Assembly (NCBI GenBank): GCA_965215775.1 | Contig: CBDCEG010000004.1 | Span: forward strand, 1-37,831 | Direction: 5' to 3' | Source of the DNA: CBDCEG01 sp965215775 | GTDB lineage: Bacteria; Pseudomonadota; Gammaproteobacteria; Cardiobacteriales; Ostreibacteriaceae | DNA: 37,831 nt | In this document: positions 7,308 to 15,825 of the stretch, piece after piece | Layout: every line of letters starts with the position of its first letter | How positions within the stretch are numbered: the first letter of the stretch is position 1 | Notes under the pieces: generated by a model | The model's database searches: none | The model's input: the letters and a program-made list of their open reading frames with translations, nothing else | Told to the model about the DNA's origin: nothing | Position numbers and translations under genes: made by a program

Positions 7308-9125
7308 TTACTTTTTACCTCTTGAGTCTTTCTTACGCTCATGTTCTTTTAGGAACTTCTTACGAATTCTAATACTTTCAGGTGTTACTTCAACTAGCTC
7401 ATCATCCTGAATAAACTCCAAAGCTTGTTCTAAAGTCATTCTGATAGGTGGAGTTAAAATAATACTTTCATCAGTTCCAGATGCACGAACATTTGTAAGC
7501 TGTTTTCCTTTGATAGGGTTTACACACAAATCATTATCACGATTATGAATTCCAACAATTTGCCCTTCATAAACTTCATCAGCATGCGACGCCATCATTT
7601 TACCGCGTTCTTGTAAGTTAAATAATGAGAATGCAGCAACTTTACCAGCAACCATTGATATAAGAACACCATTTTTTCTACTTCTAAGACCTGCGCCTTT
7701 TTGAGGACCATAGTGATCAAAAACTTGGTTTTTAATTCCTGTTCCAGAAGTTGTAGTTAAGAATTCAGTTTGATAACCGATAAGCCCACGCGTTGGTATA
7801 ACATATTCTAATCTAACACGCCCTTTTCCATCAGGAACCATATCTTTCATATCACCTTTACGCATACCCATTTGCTCCATAACAGAACCTTGATGAGCTT
7901 CTTCAACATCAAGAGTTACGAATTCATAAGGTTCTAAAATTTCGCCATCAACCTCTTTCATAATAACTTCAGGTCGCCCAACTGCCATTTCATAACCTTC
8001 ACGACGCATAGTTTCTATTAAAACAGATAAATGAAGCTCACCACGACCAGAAACACGGAACTTATCAGGATCAGGAGTATCTTCAACCTTAAGAGCTACA
8101 TTATGTAATAGTTCTTTAGTTAGTCTTTCAAGAATTTGTCTTGAAGTTACAAATTTACCTTCTTTTCCAGCAAATGGAGAAGTATTTACTTGAAACATCA
8201 TACTCATAGTCGGTTCATCAACTGATATTGCAGGAAGTGATTCTACTTTTTGTGGATCACAAATAGTGTCTGAAATATTTAAATCATCAATCCCTGTAAT
8301 TGCAATAATATCACCAGCAACGGCTTTATCAGTTTCAACTTTATCAAGCCCTAAAAATGTATATATTTGTAAAATTCGTCCATTACGAGTTTTACCACAA
8401 GCATCAATTAGTGTGATTGGTTTGTTATTTGTAATTTCTCCGCGTTCAACCCTACCTGTTCCAATGATTCCTTTGAAATTATCGTAAGCAAGCGAACTAA
8501 CACGCATTTGAAATGCTCCATTTACATCAGGATCTGGAGCTGGAACTTTATCAATAATAGTTTCAAACAAAGGTGTCATATCACCACTTGCAATAGTATC
8601 TTCTAGTCCAGCATAACCATTCATAGCCGATGCATAAATAATTGGGAAGTCTAATTGCTCATCAGTTGCGCCTAATTTATCAAATAGATCAAATATTTCA
8701 TCTATAACATATTCAGGTCTAGCACCATCTCTATCTACTTTATTTACAACAACTATTGGCTTAAGCCCTAGAGCAAAAGCTTTTTGAGTAACAAATCTAG
8801 TCTGTGGCATAGGTCCATCAACTGCATCAACAAGTAATAAAACTGAATCAACCATTGATAATACGCGTTCAACTTCTCCACCAAAATCAGCGTGTCCTGG
8901 AGTATCAACGATATTTATATGGTAACCATTCCAGTGGATTGCAGTATTTTTGGCTGTGATTGTAATTCCACGCTCTTTTTCCAAATCACCAGAATCCATT
9001 GCTCGTTCATCAAGCTTTGCTCGCTCGTCAAGAGAACCAGACTGTTTAAATAATTGATCAACCAAAGTTGTTTTACCATGGTCAACGTGGGCTATAATTG
9101 CTATATTTCGTAGTTTTTCACGCAT
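7308..9125 (-). CDS. typA: GTP-binding ribosome-associated protein TypA/BipA
   Basis: This 605-residue translational GTPase is full length for the family. The G motifs are clear: AHVDHGKTTL (G1), RGITI (G2), DTPGH (G3), NKVD (G4) and YASAMNG (G5). EF-G-like domains and the BipA-specific C-terminus (RGLIGYQTEFLTTTSGTG, VYEGQIVGIHNRDNDL, TLEQALEFI) follow. It binds the ribosome and helps 50S assembly and stress or low-temperature translation. No strong Shine-Dalgarno precedes the ATG. A TATAAT at 9167-9162 on the minus strand is a plausible -10. It is a single gene closed by the terminator at 7241-7276. No frameshifts are present, unlike the genes to its left. Confidence 0.98.
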   Translation of the reverse strand: MREKLRNIAIIAHVDHGKTTLVDQLFKQSGSLDERAKLDERAMDSGDLEKERGITITAKNTAIHWNGYHINIVDTPGHADFGGEVERVLSMVDSVLLLVDAVDGPMPQTRFVTQKAFALGLKPIVVVNKVDRDGARPEYVIDEIFDLFDKLGATDEQLDFPIIYASAMNGYAGLEDTIASGDMTPLFETIIDKVPAPDPDVNGAFQMRVSSLAYDNFKGIIGTGRVERGEITNNKPITLIDACGKTRNGRILQIYTFLGLDKVETDKAVAGDIIAITGIDDLNISDTICDPQKVESLPAISVDEPTMSMMFQVNTSPFAGKEGKFVTSRQILERLTKELLHNVALKVEDTPDPDKFRVSGRGELHLSVLIETMRREGYEMAVGRPEVIMKEVDGEILEPYEFVTLDVEEAHQGSVMEQMGMRKGDMKDMVPDGKGRVRLEYVIPTRGLIGYQTEFLTTTSGTGIKNQVFDHYGPQKGAGLRSRKNGVLISMVAGKVAAFSLFNLQERGKMMASHADEVYEGQIVGIHNRDNDLCVNPIKGKQLTNVRASGTDESIILTPPIRMTLEQALEFIQDDELVEVTPESIRIRKKFLKEHERKKDSRGKK

Positions 9126-9570
9126 ATTAATTTATTGTTTATTAGATTTTAAAGGTTAATGATTATACACACTTAAAACTATAAGTCTTTATTAAGTAAT
9201 TCTTAACTAAAAATATTTGAAATGTTTCTTTATTATATTTAAGTAGATATATTTAATAGAGTATTCCTTTGTTTATTAAAGGTTACATTATTTATAAACC
9301 TTTTATTAGTTACTAACAAAAGAAAGATTATTTTTTCTTGACACTGTTTTACCTACGATTAATCACTTAATTAATTTAACTAGCTAATAAATAAAGTAAA
9401 AAATTATTACCCAAATATAAATAGTAAATTAGAAAAAAAACTAAAAAAAGATAATATTTAACTTGCTTTTTAGTTATTAACAAAGTTATTAACAAAAATG
9501 TTGATAACCTTTTCATCTTGTTTTTGTTATAATTTTAGTTTTTCCTTATTGATTTCAACCTTAAAAAATT
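9126..9570. other. 445-bp divergent intergenic region between typA and the kinase gene
   Basis: Very AT-rich and without a credible gene on either strand. It holds the probable typA -10 (9162-9167, minus strand) and a cluster of GTTATTAAC-like repeats before the kinase gene. A TTGACA at about 9339 on the plus strand could be a -35, but no convincing -10 follows at the right distance. I see no RNA gene. Confidence 0.6.
9473..9509 (+). repeat. Direct repeats GTTATTAACAAA upstream of the histidine kinase
   Basis: GTTATTAACAAA occurs at 9473-9484 and 9485-9496, followed by the variant GTTGATAACC at 9500-9509. A fourth similar word, GTTACTAACAAA, lies near 9308. The cluster ends about 60 bp upstream of the kinase start and could bind a regulator of that gene. 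It is pattern only; no known site is matched. Confidence 0.45.
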
Positions 9571-10902
9571 ATGAGTATAAAATATTTAAATAAGTCTTCA
9601 TTTAAGCTAGGAGTTTTGTTTTCAATGCTGCTAAGTGCTTGTATTTCTTTTGGTATTGGTCTTATTTATATTAAGCATTATGAAATAATACAAAAAGATA
9701 GTATGGAAAAGCTAAGTTTGGAACTTGGCAGACAAAAGCAATCATTAGAATTAACTGGTGCATTATCAAGCCCTATTTTAGATAATGTAACAGTTCACAT
9801 AACCTCTGAGAGTGAGATGGAGTTTGATAAAACCCTCAAAAAGAAATCTTTTAAAAAAATTTATATTCAAAAAATATCAAAATATAATTTAATAACTTTA
9901 AGTAAGTTTAGCCAAAAAGATATTTTATTGGTTGCCTTGAAACCAATGCCTAATATGTTATTTCCAGTTGTTATCAAGATAACACTTTACCTTTTTTTGG
10001 TCTGTTTGTTTATAATGGTTTTATTTAATTACTTTATAAATAGTAAGGTTGATAAGAAAATTGAAGATATAAATGATGCTGCCAAAGAGATTATGCAAGG
10101 TGATTTGGGTAAAAGAATTCTAGTAAATCCAGCAAGGAATGATGAAATTAGTAACTTATCAAGAACTTTAAATCAAATGCTTACAAAAATTTCAAAGCTT
10201 ATGAATGATATAAAGCAAGTAAATAGTAATATTGCTCATGATTTAAAAACACCTTTAAATAGAGTTAAAGCAAGAATGGAAGTTGCTTTGATAAAGCCCA
10301 GAGAAATAAGTGAATATGAAGACTATCTTGAAAAATCAATTACTGATTTAGATAATTTGGAGCAAACTTTTTCATCACTTTTATTAATTGCCAATCTAAA
10401 TTCAGGAAATACTGAAAACCATAAACTAGAGAGAGTTTCATTAAGTTTATTACTTAAAAGTTTGGCAGAATTTTATGAGGTTTTATCTGATGAAGCTGGG
10501 CATAAGTTTTACTCAAATATTTCTGATAATATATATATTGATGCAAATAAAAATCTTTTTGCCCAAGCGATTAGCAACCTTTTAGATAATGCAATAAAAT
10601 ATACTCCAACGAATGGGAAAATAACTTTATCATTAGCTAAAACTAATGGCTTTATTATTATAAAAATAACAGATAATGGAATTGGCATTTCTAAATCTGA
10701 TCATGCAAAAGTTTTTGAAAGGTTTACAAGGCTTGATAAATCAAGGTCTTTACCTGGAACTGGATTAGGGCTTAGTTTGGTTAAATCAATTTTGGGAATT
10801 CATAAAGCAAGACTGAAACTTTTTGATAATAAACCTGGATTAGGCATCACTATAACGCTTAACGAGCCTTTGATTATTGAAGTTGGTTCTAAAAAGTTAT
10901 AG
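9571..10902 (+). CDS. Orphan sensor histidine kinase
   Basis: This 443-residue membrane kinase has a transmembrane helix near residues 12-33, a short periplasmic sensor of about 95 residues and a second helix near 130-153. A HAMP linker follows, then a dimerisation/phosphoacceptor domain with NIAHDLKTPLNR (His223). The ATP domain shows an N box (NLLDNAIKYTP), G1 (DNGIGIS), an F region (VFERFTRLDKS) and G2 (GTGLGLSL). It resembles kinases of the PmrB/QseC/CzcS type. No response regulator lies beside it, which is unusual because such kinases are normally encoded with their partner. The stimulus cannot be read from the sensor. Confidence 0.93.
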   Translation: MSIKYLNKSSFKLGVLFSMLLSACISFGIGLIYIKHYEIIQKDSMEKLSLELGRQKQSLELTGALSSPILDNVTVHITSESEMEFDKTLKKKSFKKIYIQKISKYNLITLSKFSQKDILLVALKPMPNMLFPVVIKITLYLFLVCLFIMVLFNYFINSKVDKKIEDINDAAKEIMQGDLGKRILVNPARNDEISNLSRTLNQMLTKISKLMNDIKQVNSNIAHDLKTPLNRVKARMEVALIKPREISEYEDYLEKSITDLDNLEQTFSSLLLIANLNSGNTENHKLERVSLSLLLKSLAEFYEVLSDEAGHKFYSNISDNIYIDANKNLFAQAISNLLDNAIKYTPTNGKITLSLAKTNGFIIIKITDNGIGISKSDHAKVFERFTRLDKSRSLPGTGLGLSLVKSILGIHKARLKLFDNKPGLGITITLNEPLIIEVGSKKL

Positions 10903-10921
10903 AAAAAAGTGTAGTCTTATA

Positions 10922-10960
10922 TTGCTAATATTATAATAACCAACTAAAATAGTCATAAAT
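10922..10960 (+). promoter_or_regulatory. iscS promoter overlapped by an IscR type-1-like site
   Basis: TTGCTA (10922-10927), a 17-bp spacer and TAAAAT (10945-10950) form a plausible sigma-70 promoter. A 25-bp stretch at 10936-10960 resembles the IscR type-1 consensus, with the symmetric core AACT-AAAAT-AGTC and I count about 19 of 25 agreeing positions. Such a site over the -10 would let [2Fe-2S]-IscR repress the gene. The match is by eye, and no iscR gene is in the window. Confidence 0.55.
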
Positions 10961-11010
10961 AGAAAATTGTTTATAAATTACTTTAAAATAGCTTAAAACC
11001 GAGGTTTACT

Positions 11011-12222
11011 ATGCAAATTTATTTAGATTACGCCGCAACCACTCCAATTGACAACCGTATCGCCAAAAAAATGGCACAATATTTAACTAACGAAGGCATT
11101 TTTGGTAATCCAGCTTCTCGTTCACATAAATTTGGCTGGGATGCAGAAAAAGCTATTGAAAAAGCCAGATTACAAGTTGCAGAATTAATTAATGCTGATG
11201 AAAAAGAAATTGTTTGGACTTCTGGTGCAACAGAGTCAGATAATTTGGCAATTAAAGGAGCTGCGCATTTTTATAAGCGAAAAGGCAACCATATAATAAC
11301 TTCAAAAACAGAACATAAAGCAGTTTTAGATACTTGCCGACAGTTGGAAAGAGAAGGTTTTGAAGTTACATATTTAGATCCTAGTGAAAATGGCGATATA
11401 ACAGCAGAACAAATAAAAAAAGCAATAAAACCTGAGACAATTTTAGTTTCAATTATGTTTGTAAATAATGAAACGGGCGTTATAAATGAAGTAGAAAAAA
11501 TAGGTGTTATAACTAGAGAAAAAGGTATTATTTTTCATATTGATGCAGCTCAAGCAACAGGAAAAGTTGAAGTAGATGTTGATAAGTTAAATGTTGATTT
11601 GATGAGCCTTGCTTCACATAAATTATATGGTCCAAAAGGAATTGGAGCTATTTACATTGGACGCAAACCACGCGTGAGGTTAGAAGCACAAATGCATGGT
11701 GGTGGGCATGAAAGGGGGTTTCGCTCTGGAACTTTACCAACGCATCAAATAGTTGGAATGGGAGAAGCTTACAAAATTGCCAAAGATGAACTTGAACAGA
11801 ATAAAAAGCACTTTAAGCAGTTAGCTGATAAACTTTGGAATGGTTTAAATGATATTCCAGAAGTTTTTCTAAACGGTGAAAAAGCAAATAAAGTTAATAA
11901 CATTATGAATATTAGTTTTTCATTTGTTGAAGGTGAGTCTTTGATGATGTCTATTGAAGATTTAGCAGTTTCTTCTGGTTCAGCTTGCACTTCTGCTAGC
12001 CTTGAGCCTTCTTATGTTTTGAGGGCGATGGGAATTGCTGATGAAATTGCTTCTAGCTCTATTCGATTTAGCTTTGGAACAATGACAAACTTAAGTGATA
12101 TTGAAATTGCAATTAATTTGACAAGAAAAGCCGTTGATAAATTAAGAGAACTTTCGCCTCTTTGGGAAATGTTTCAAGATGGAATTGACTTGAATTCAAT
12201 TGATTGGGGTGATGGGCATTGA
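11011..12222 (+). CDS. iscS: Cysteine desulfurase IscS
   Basis: This 403-residue PLP enzyme takes sulfur from cysteine and passes it as a persulfide to Fe-S scaffolds and tRNA-thiolation enzymes. The PLP lysine is in LASHKLYGPKG (Lys204) and the active cysteine in SSGSACTSASLEPSYVL (Cys326). The length and C-terminus fit IscS (group I) rather than SufS. The ribosome site CGAGG precedes the ATG. iscA follows after 75 bp, but the scaffold gene iscU, normally between them, is absent here, as are iscR and hscBA-fdx. Those may lie elsewhere. Confidence 0.97.
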   Translation: MQIYLDYAATTPIDNRIAKKMAQYLTNEGIFGNPASRSHKFGWDAEKAIEKARLQVAELINADEKEIVWTSGATESDNLAIKGAAHFYKRKGNHIITSKTEHKAVLDTCRQLEREGFEVTYLDPSENGDITAEQIKKAIKPETILVSIMFVNNETGVINEVEKIGVITREKGIIFHIDAAQATGKVEVDVDKLNVDLMSLASHKLYGPKGIGAIYIGRKPRVRLEAQMHGGGHERGFRSGTLPTHQIVGMGEAYKIAKDELEQNKKHFKQLADKLWNGLNDIPEVFLNGEKANKVNNIMNISFSFVEGESLMMSIEDLAVSSGSACTSASLEPSYVLRAMGIADEIASSSIRFSFGTMTNLSDIEIAINLTRKAVDKLRELSPLWEMFQDGIDLNSIDWGDGH

Positions 12223-12297
12223 TTTTTGAGTGTTTAATTAACAGCTTTAAAAAATAATTTTAAATAATTGGTAAAAATAAATTTTAGGTAATAGATT

Positions 12298-12621
12298 ATG
12301 AATATAAAGATAACAACAGCTGCAACTGAGCATATGAAAAAATTTCTTGAAGGGCGTGGCAAAGGTTTTGGAATAAGATTAGGTGTTCAAACCTCTGGGT
12401 GTTCAGGAATGAGCTATGTTGTTGAGTTTGTGGATAACTTAGCAGAAGATGATGAAGTTTTGAAAATTGATGGTGTAAATGTGGTAGTTAGCAAAAAATC
12501 TCTTTTATATATTGATGGGATTGAAGTTGATTATGAGAAGCTAGAAATGAGTGAAGGTTTTAAATTTACAAATCCAAATGTAGCTGATGAATGCGGTTGT
12601 GGTAAAAGCTTTACTGTTTGA
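12298..12621 (+). CDS. iscA: Iron-sulfur cluster assembly protein IscA
   Basis: This 107-residue A-type carrier has the three invariant cysteines Cys35 (TSGCSGMSY), Cys99 and Cys101 (ECGCGKSF). It delivers Fe-S clusters, especially [4Fe-4S], to target proteins. It lies 75 bp after iscS on the same strand with a modest ribosome site (AGGT), so the two are probably cotranscribed. The length and cysteine spacing equal those of the E. coli protein. ErpA or SufA are less likely given the iscS neighbour. Confidence 0.93.
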   Translation: MNIKITTAATEHMKKFLEGRGKGFGIRLGVQTSGCSGMSYVVEFVDNLAEDDEVLKIDGVNVVVSKKSLLYIDGIEVDYEKLEMSEGFKFTNPNVADECGCGKSFTV

Positions 12622-12799
12622 GCAAATAATTAAGTAATTAAAATAAACTATAAACAACGACTCTAAAGCTGTATTTAAAATATTTCTTTAAAATAATATA
12701 GCTTTGATCCCTCAAAAAAATAACCCTTTAAGTTTCAAATATATACAAGTAAAAGCTTAAAAAACAAAATCCTTATCTTATCTAATTTTCAAATATAAA

Positions 12800-12823
12800 C
12801 CCTTAAAACAAGGGGGATTTTTT
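12800..12823 (+). terminator. Weak hairpin with T-run after iscA
   Basis: CCCTT (12800-12804) pairs with AAGGG (12810-12814) around a 5-base loop, and six T's follow at 12818-12823. It lies 180 bp past iscA and 40 bp before the NrdR boxes. The stem is short, so it is only a possible terminator. The rest of 12622-12942 is AT-rich with no gene seen. Confidence 0.35.
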
Positions 12824-12855
12824 AATATTTAGATAATCAACAGTAACTTAAAAAA

Positions 12856-12902
12856 ACACAACATATAGTGGTTGACCAAAATAAAACCACAATATATAGT
12901 AG
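12856..12902 (+). promoter_or_regulatory. Pair of NrdR boxes upstream of nrdJ
   Basis: ACACAACATATAGTGG (12856-12871) and CCACAATATATAGTAG (12887-12902) both match the published NrdR box pattern (ACACwATATATwGTGT). Their starts are 31 bp apart, three helical turns, the arrangement usual for the ribonucleotide reductase repressor NrdR. They end 40 bp before the nrdJa start, where they would cover the promoter. NrdR itself is not in the window. Confidence 0.85.
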
Positions 12903-12942
12903 TTTCTTTTAGTTAGAATTAAACAAATAAGGAATGAAATAA

Positions 12943-15084
12943 ATGCACAATTCAGATAGCTCAGTAAATATAGAAATGCAAAAAGCTTCACTTGATATTT
13001 GGGAGAAAAAATATCAACTTAGATCAAAAACTGGAGAAATTTTAGATAAAACACTTCAAGAAACTTACGAAAGAGTTGCTAAAGCAATTTCTAAAGTAGA
13101 AAAAAATTCAGAACAAAAAATCTGGGAAGAAAAATTCCTTTGGGCATTAGATAATGGTGCAATTCCAGCAGGAAGAATTATTTCAAATGTTGGAGCTACT
13201 GAACATAAAGCCGCAACTTCAACTATAAATTGCACAGTTTCTGGAGTGATTTCGGACTCAATGAGCGGAATATTAGAAAAAGTCCAAGAGTCTGGACTTA
13301 CTTTAAAAGCAGGCTGTGGAATTGGTTATGAGTTCTCAACTCTAAGACCTAAAGGTGCGTTTGTTGCTGGAGCTGGAGCTTATACTTCTGGACCAATGTC
13401 ATTTATGGATATTTATGACAAAATGTGTTTTACAGTTTCGTCTGCTGGCGGTCGTCGTGGCGCACAAATGGCAACTTTTGATATTTCTCACCCTGATGTT
13501 TTGGATTTTATTCGTGCAAAAAGAGAAGATGGAAGGCTTAGGCAATTTAACTTATCACTTTTAATAACCGAAGAATTTATAAAAGCAGTTCAAACTGATT
13601 CTGATTGGAATTTGGTTTTTCCAATATTACAAAAAGATGTTGATGATAACTCAATAAATCTTAAAGAATTAACCTCTAAAAATAAAATAATATACAAAGA
13701 GTGGAGTGATTTAGATGGTAAGGTTATAAATGAAGATGGTTTAGTAGCTTGTAAAATTTATAAAACAATTTCAGCCAAAAGAATTTGGGATATGATAATG
13801 GCTTCAACTTATGATTATGCTGAGCCTGGATTTATTTTGATTGATAAAGTAAACCAAATGAATAATAACTGGTTTTGTGAAAATATAAGAACTACAAATC
13901 CTTGTGGTGAGCAACCTTTACCACCTTATGGTGCTTGCTTACTTGGTTCTATAAACTTAACTAAATTTGTAAATAAGCCTTTTACAAAAGAAGCTTGTTT
14001 TGACTGGGAGAAATATAGAAAAGTAATTTCAATATTCACAAGAATGCTTGATAATGTTGTAGATATCAATGGATTACCACTTGAAGAACAAAGAAAAGAA
14101 ATAGAAAGAAAAAGACGCCATGGAATGGGTTTTTTAGGATTAGGTTCAACTTTGGCAATGCTTCAAACGCCTTATGGCTCAGAAGAATCACTTATATTTA
14201 CTGAAAGAGTAAGTAAAGAAATGGCTGTTGAAGGCTATAAAACAGGAATTAGCTTAGCAAAAGAAAAAGGTTCTGCACCAATTATGGAAGAGACTTTTGA
14301 AGTGGATAAAGCAATGCTTAGAAAAAGACCTGAAATGGCTGAAGATGGAATTCAGCTTGGCGATAAAATACCTGCAAAAGTTTTGATAGCAAGGTATAGC
14401 CGTTATATGCAAAAATTTGCAGAAATTGAGGCGGAGTTAATTGAAGATTTTGCGGAATTTGGCTGTAGATTTACCCACCATTCTTCAATAGCACCAACTG
14501 GAACTATATCTTTATCGCTTGCAAATAATGTTTCAAATGGAATTGAGCCAAGTTTTGCTCATCATTATTCAAGAAATATTATTCGTGAGGGTAAAAAATC
14601 AAAAGAAAAAGTTGAAGTTTATTCTTATGAATTATTAGCTTATAGAACTTTAATTAATGAAAAAGCAATGCCTTTCTCAAATGAAGAAGAAAATAAACTT
14701 CCAAACTATTTCGTTAGTGCTGATGAAATCACACCAAAAGAACATGTTGATGTGCAAGCTGCTGCTCAAAACTGGATAGACTCATCTATTTCAAAAACTG
14801 CAAATGTTCCAACTGATTTTGATTTTGAAGAATTTAAGAATATTTATATGTATGCTTATGAACAAGGGCTTAAAGGTTGCACAACTTTTAGATTTAACCC
14901 AGAAGTATTTTCTGGAGTTTTGGTCAAAGAAAAAGATTTAGAGAATACAACTTATAGTTTTACTCTTGAAGATGGCTCAACTGTTGAAGCTAAAGGTAAT
15001 GAAGAAATTGAATATGATGGCGAAATTCATAGTGCAGCAAATTTATTTGACGCATTGAAAGAAGGCTATTACGGAAAACTATAA
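12943..15084 (+). CDS. nrdJ: Adenosylcobalamin-dependent (class II) ribonucleotide reductase, catalytic subunit NrdJa
   Basis: This 713-residue protein reduces ribonucleotides to deoxyribonucleotides using a radical made from adenosylcobalamin. Key features are the redox cysteine in STINCTVSG (Cys97), a glycine-rich KAGCGIGYEFSTLRPKGA loop, the radical cysteine and glutamate in TNPCGEQPLPPYG (Cys321), and SSIAPTGTISL near residue 527. The C-terminal part of single-chain enzymes is supplied by the next gene, as in Pseudomonas NrdJa/NrdJb. Two NrdR boxes lie upstream and a GGA-type ribosome site precedes the ATG. Its need for B12 contrasts with the broken btuB/btuF locus at 1.3-5.5 kb. Confidence 0.93.
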   Translation: MHNSDSSVNIEMQKASLDIWEKKYQLRSKTGEILDKTLQETYERVAKAISKVEKNSEQKIWEEKFLWALDNGAIPAGRIISNVGATEHKAATSTINCTVSGVISDSMSGILEKVQESGLTLKAGCGIGYEFSTLRPKGAFVAGAGAYTSGPMSFMDIYDKMCFTVSSAGGRRGAQMATFDISHPDVLDFIRAKREDGRLRQFNLSLLITEEFIKAVQTDSDWNLVFPILQKDVDDNSINLKELTSKNKIIYKEWSDLDGKVINEDGLVACKIYKTISAKRIWDMIMASTYDYAEPGFILIDKVNQMNNNWFCENIRTTNPCGEQPLPPYGACLLGSINLTKFVNKPFTKEACFDWEKYRKVISIFTRMLDNVVDINGLPLEEQRKEIERKRRHGMGFLGLGSTLAMLQTPYGSEESLIFTERVSKEMAVEGYKTGISLAKEKGSAPIMEETFEVDKAMLRKRPEMAEDGIQLGDKIPAKVLIARYSRYMQKFAEIEAELIEDFAEFGCRFTHHSSIAPTGTISLSLANNVSNGIEPSFAHHYSRNIIREGKKSKEKVEVYSYELLAYRTLINEKAMPFSNEEENKLPNYFVSADEITPKEHVDVQAAAQNWIDSSISKTANVPTDFDFEEFKNIYMYAYEQGLKGCTTFRFNPEVFSGVLVKEKDLENTTYSFTLEDGSTVEAKGNEEIEYDGEIHSAANLFDALKEGYYGKL

Positions 15085-15106
15085 AATACAATATATATAT
15101 AACACT

Positions 15107-15787
15107 ATGACTATTAAAATAAAAAGTAAAATTGTTTCTTATGAAATAAAAAAAGATGATGAACCAAAAGCAAAATCTGTAGAGAAAATCATTAAACCAC
15201 AAATTGATCAAATGCATGAAGCAATTGAACGCCCAGAAATGCTTATTGGCTCAACATACAAAGTAAAAACGCCAATGTCAGAGCATGCACTTTATATTAC
15301 TTTGAATGATTATATTTTGAATGAAGATACTAAATACGAAGTTCGCCGACCTTATGAAATATTCATAAACTCAAAAAGTATGGAACATTATCAGTGGATT
15401 GTTGCCCTAACTAGAGTTATTTCAGCTGTATTTAGAAAAGGTGGAGATGTTGTGTTTTTAGTTGAAGAACTAAAATCTGTATTTGATCCACAAGGTGGTT
15501 ATTTCAAACAAGGTGGTAAATTTATGCCATCTATAATTGCAGAACTTGGTTATGTTGTTGAATCTCATATGAAATCAATAGGAATGATTAAAGATGTTAT
15601 GGACGATGCTCAAAAACAACTTATTTTTGATAAGAAACAAGAACTAGCATCAAAATCAAAAGATAATCCATCACAAAGCGAATATCCAGCATCAGCTTCA
15701 ATGTGTAATAAATGCCACACCAAAGCCGTAATTATTATGGACGGCTGTGCAACTTGCCTTAGCTGTGCAGATAGTAAATGTGGGTAG
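15107..15787 (+). CDS. NrdJb, C-terminal/accessory subunit of split class II ribonucleotide reductase
   Basis: This 226-residue product starts 22 bp after nrdJa and corresponds to the C-terminal portion of one-chain NrdJ/NrdZ enzymes, which Pseudomonas encodes as a separate NrdJb. Its body is an NrdJ-C-like domain (RPEMLIGSTYKVKTP, HYQWIVALTRVISAVFRKGGD). The tail is cysteine-rich (MCNKCHTKAVIIMDGCATCL and a final SKCG), which fits a redox or zinc-ribbon role in re-reducing the active site. Cotranscription with nrdJa is likely. I see no separate promoter. Confidence 0.85.
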   Translation: MTIKIKSKIVSYEIKKDDEPKAKSVEKIIKPQIDQMHEAIERPEMLIGSTYKVKTPMSEHALYITLNDYILNEDTKYEVRRPYEIFINSKSMEHYQWIVALTRVISAVFRKGGDVVFLVEELKSVFDPQGGYFKQGGKFMPSIIAELGYVVESHMKSIGMIKDVMDDAQKQLIFDKKQELASKSKDNPSQSEYPASASMCNKCHTKAVIIMDGCATCLSCADSKCG

Positions 15788-15825
15788 TTTTAGAGTGAAA
15801 TAATATTAGCTGAGAAAGGTATTAA

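Noticed and set aside
9300..9510. AT-rich repeat cluster as a replication origin
   Set aside because: The words do not match DnaA boxes (TTATNCACA), and no dnaA, dnaN or gidA is nearby.
15085..15106. NrdR-like AT stretch between nrdJa and nrdJb
   Set aside because: It is a plain TA run without the outer ACAC/GTGT arms, and lies within the operon.
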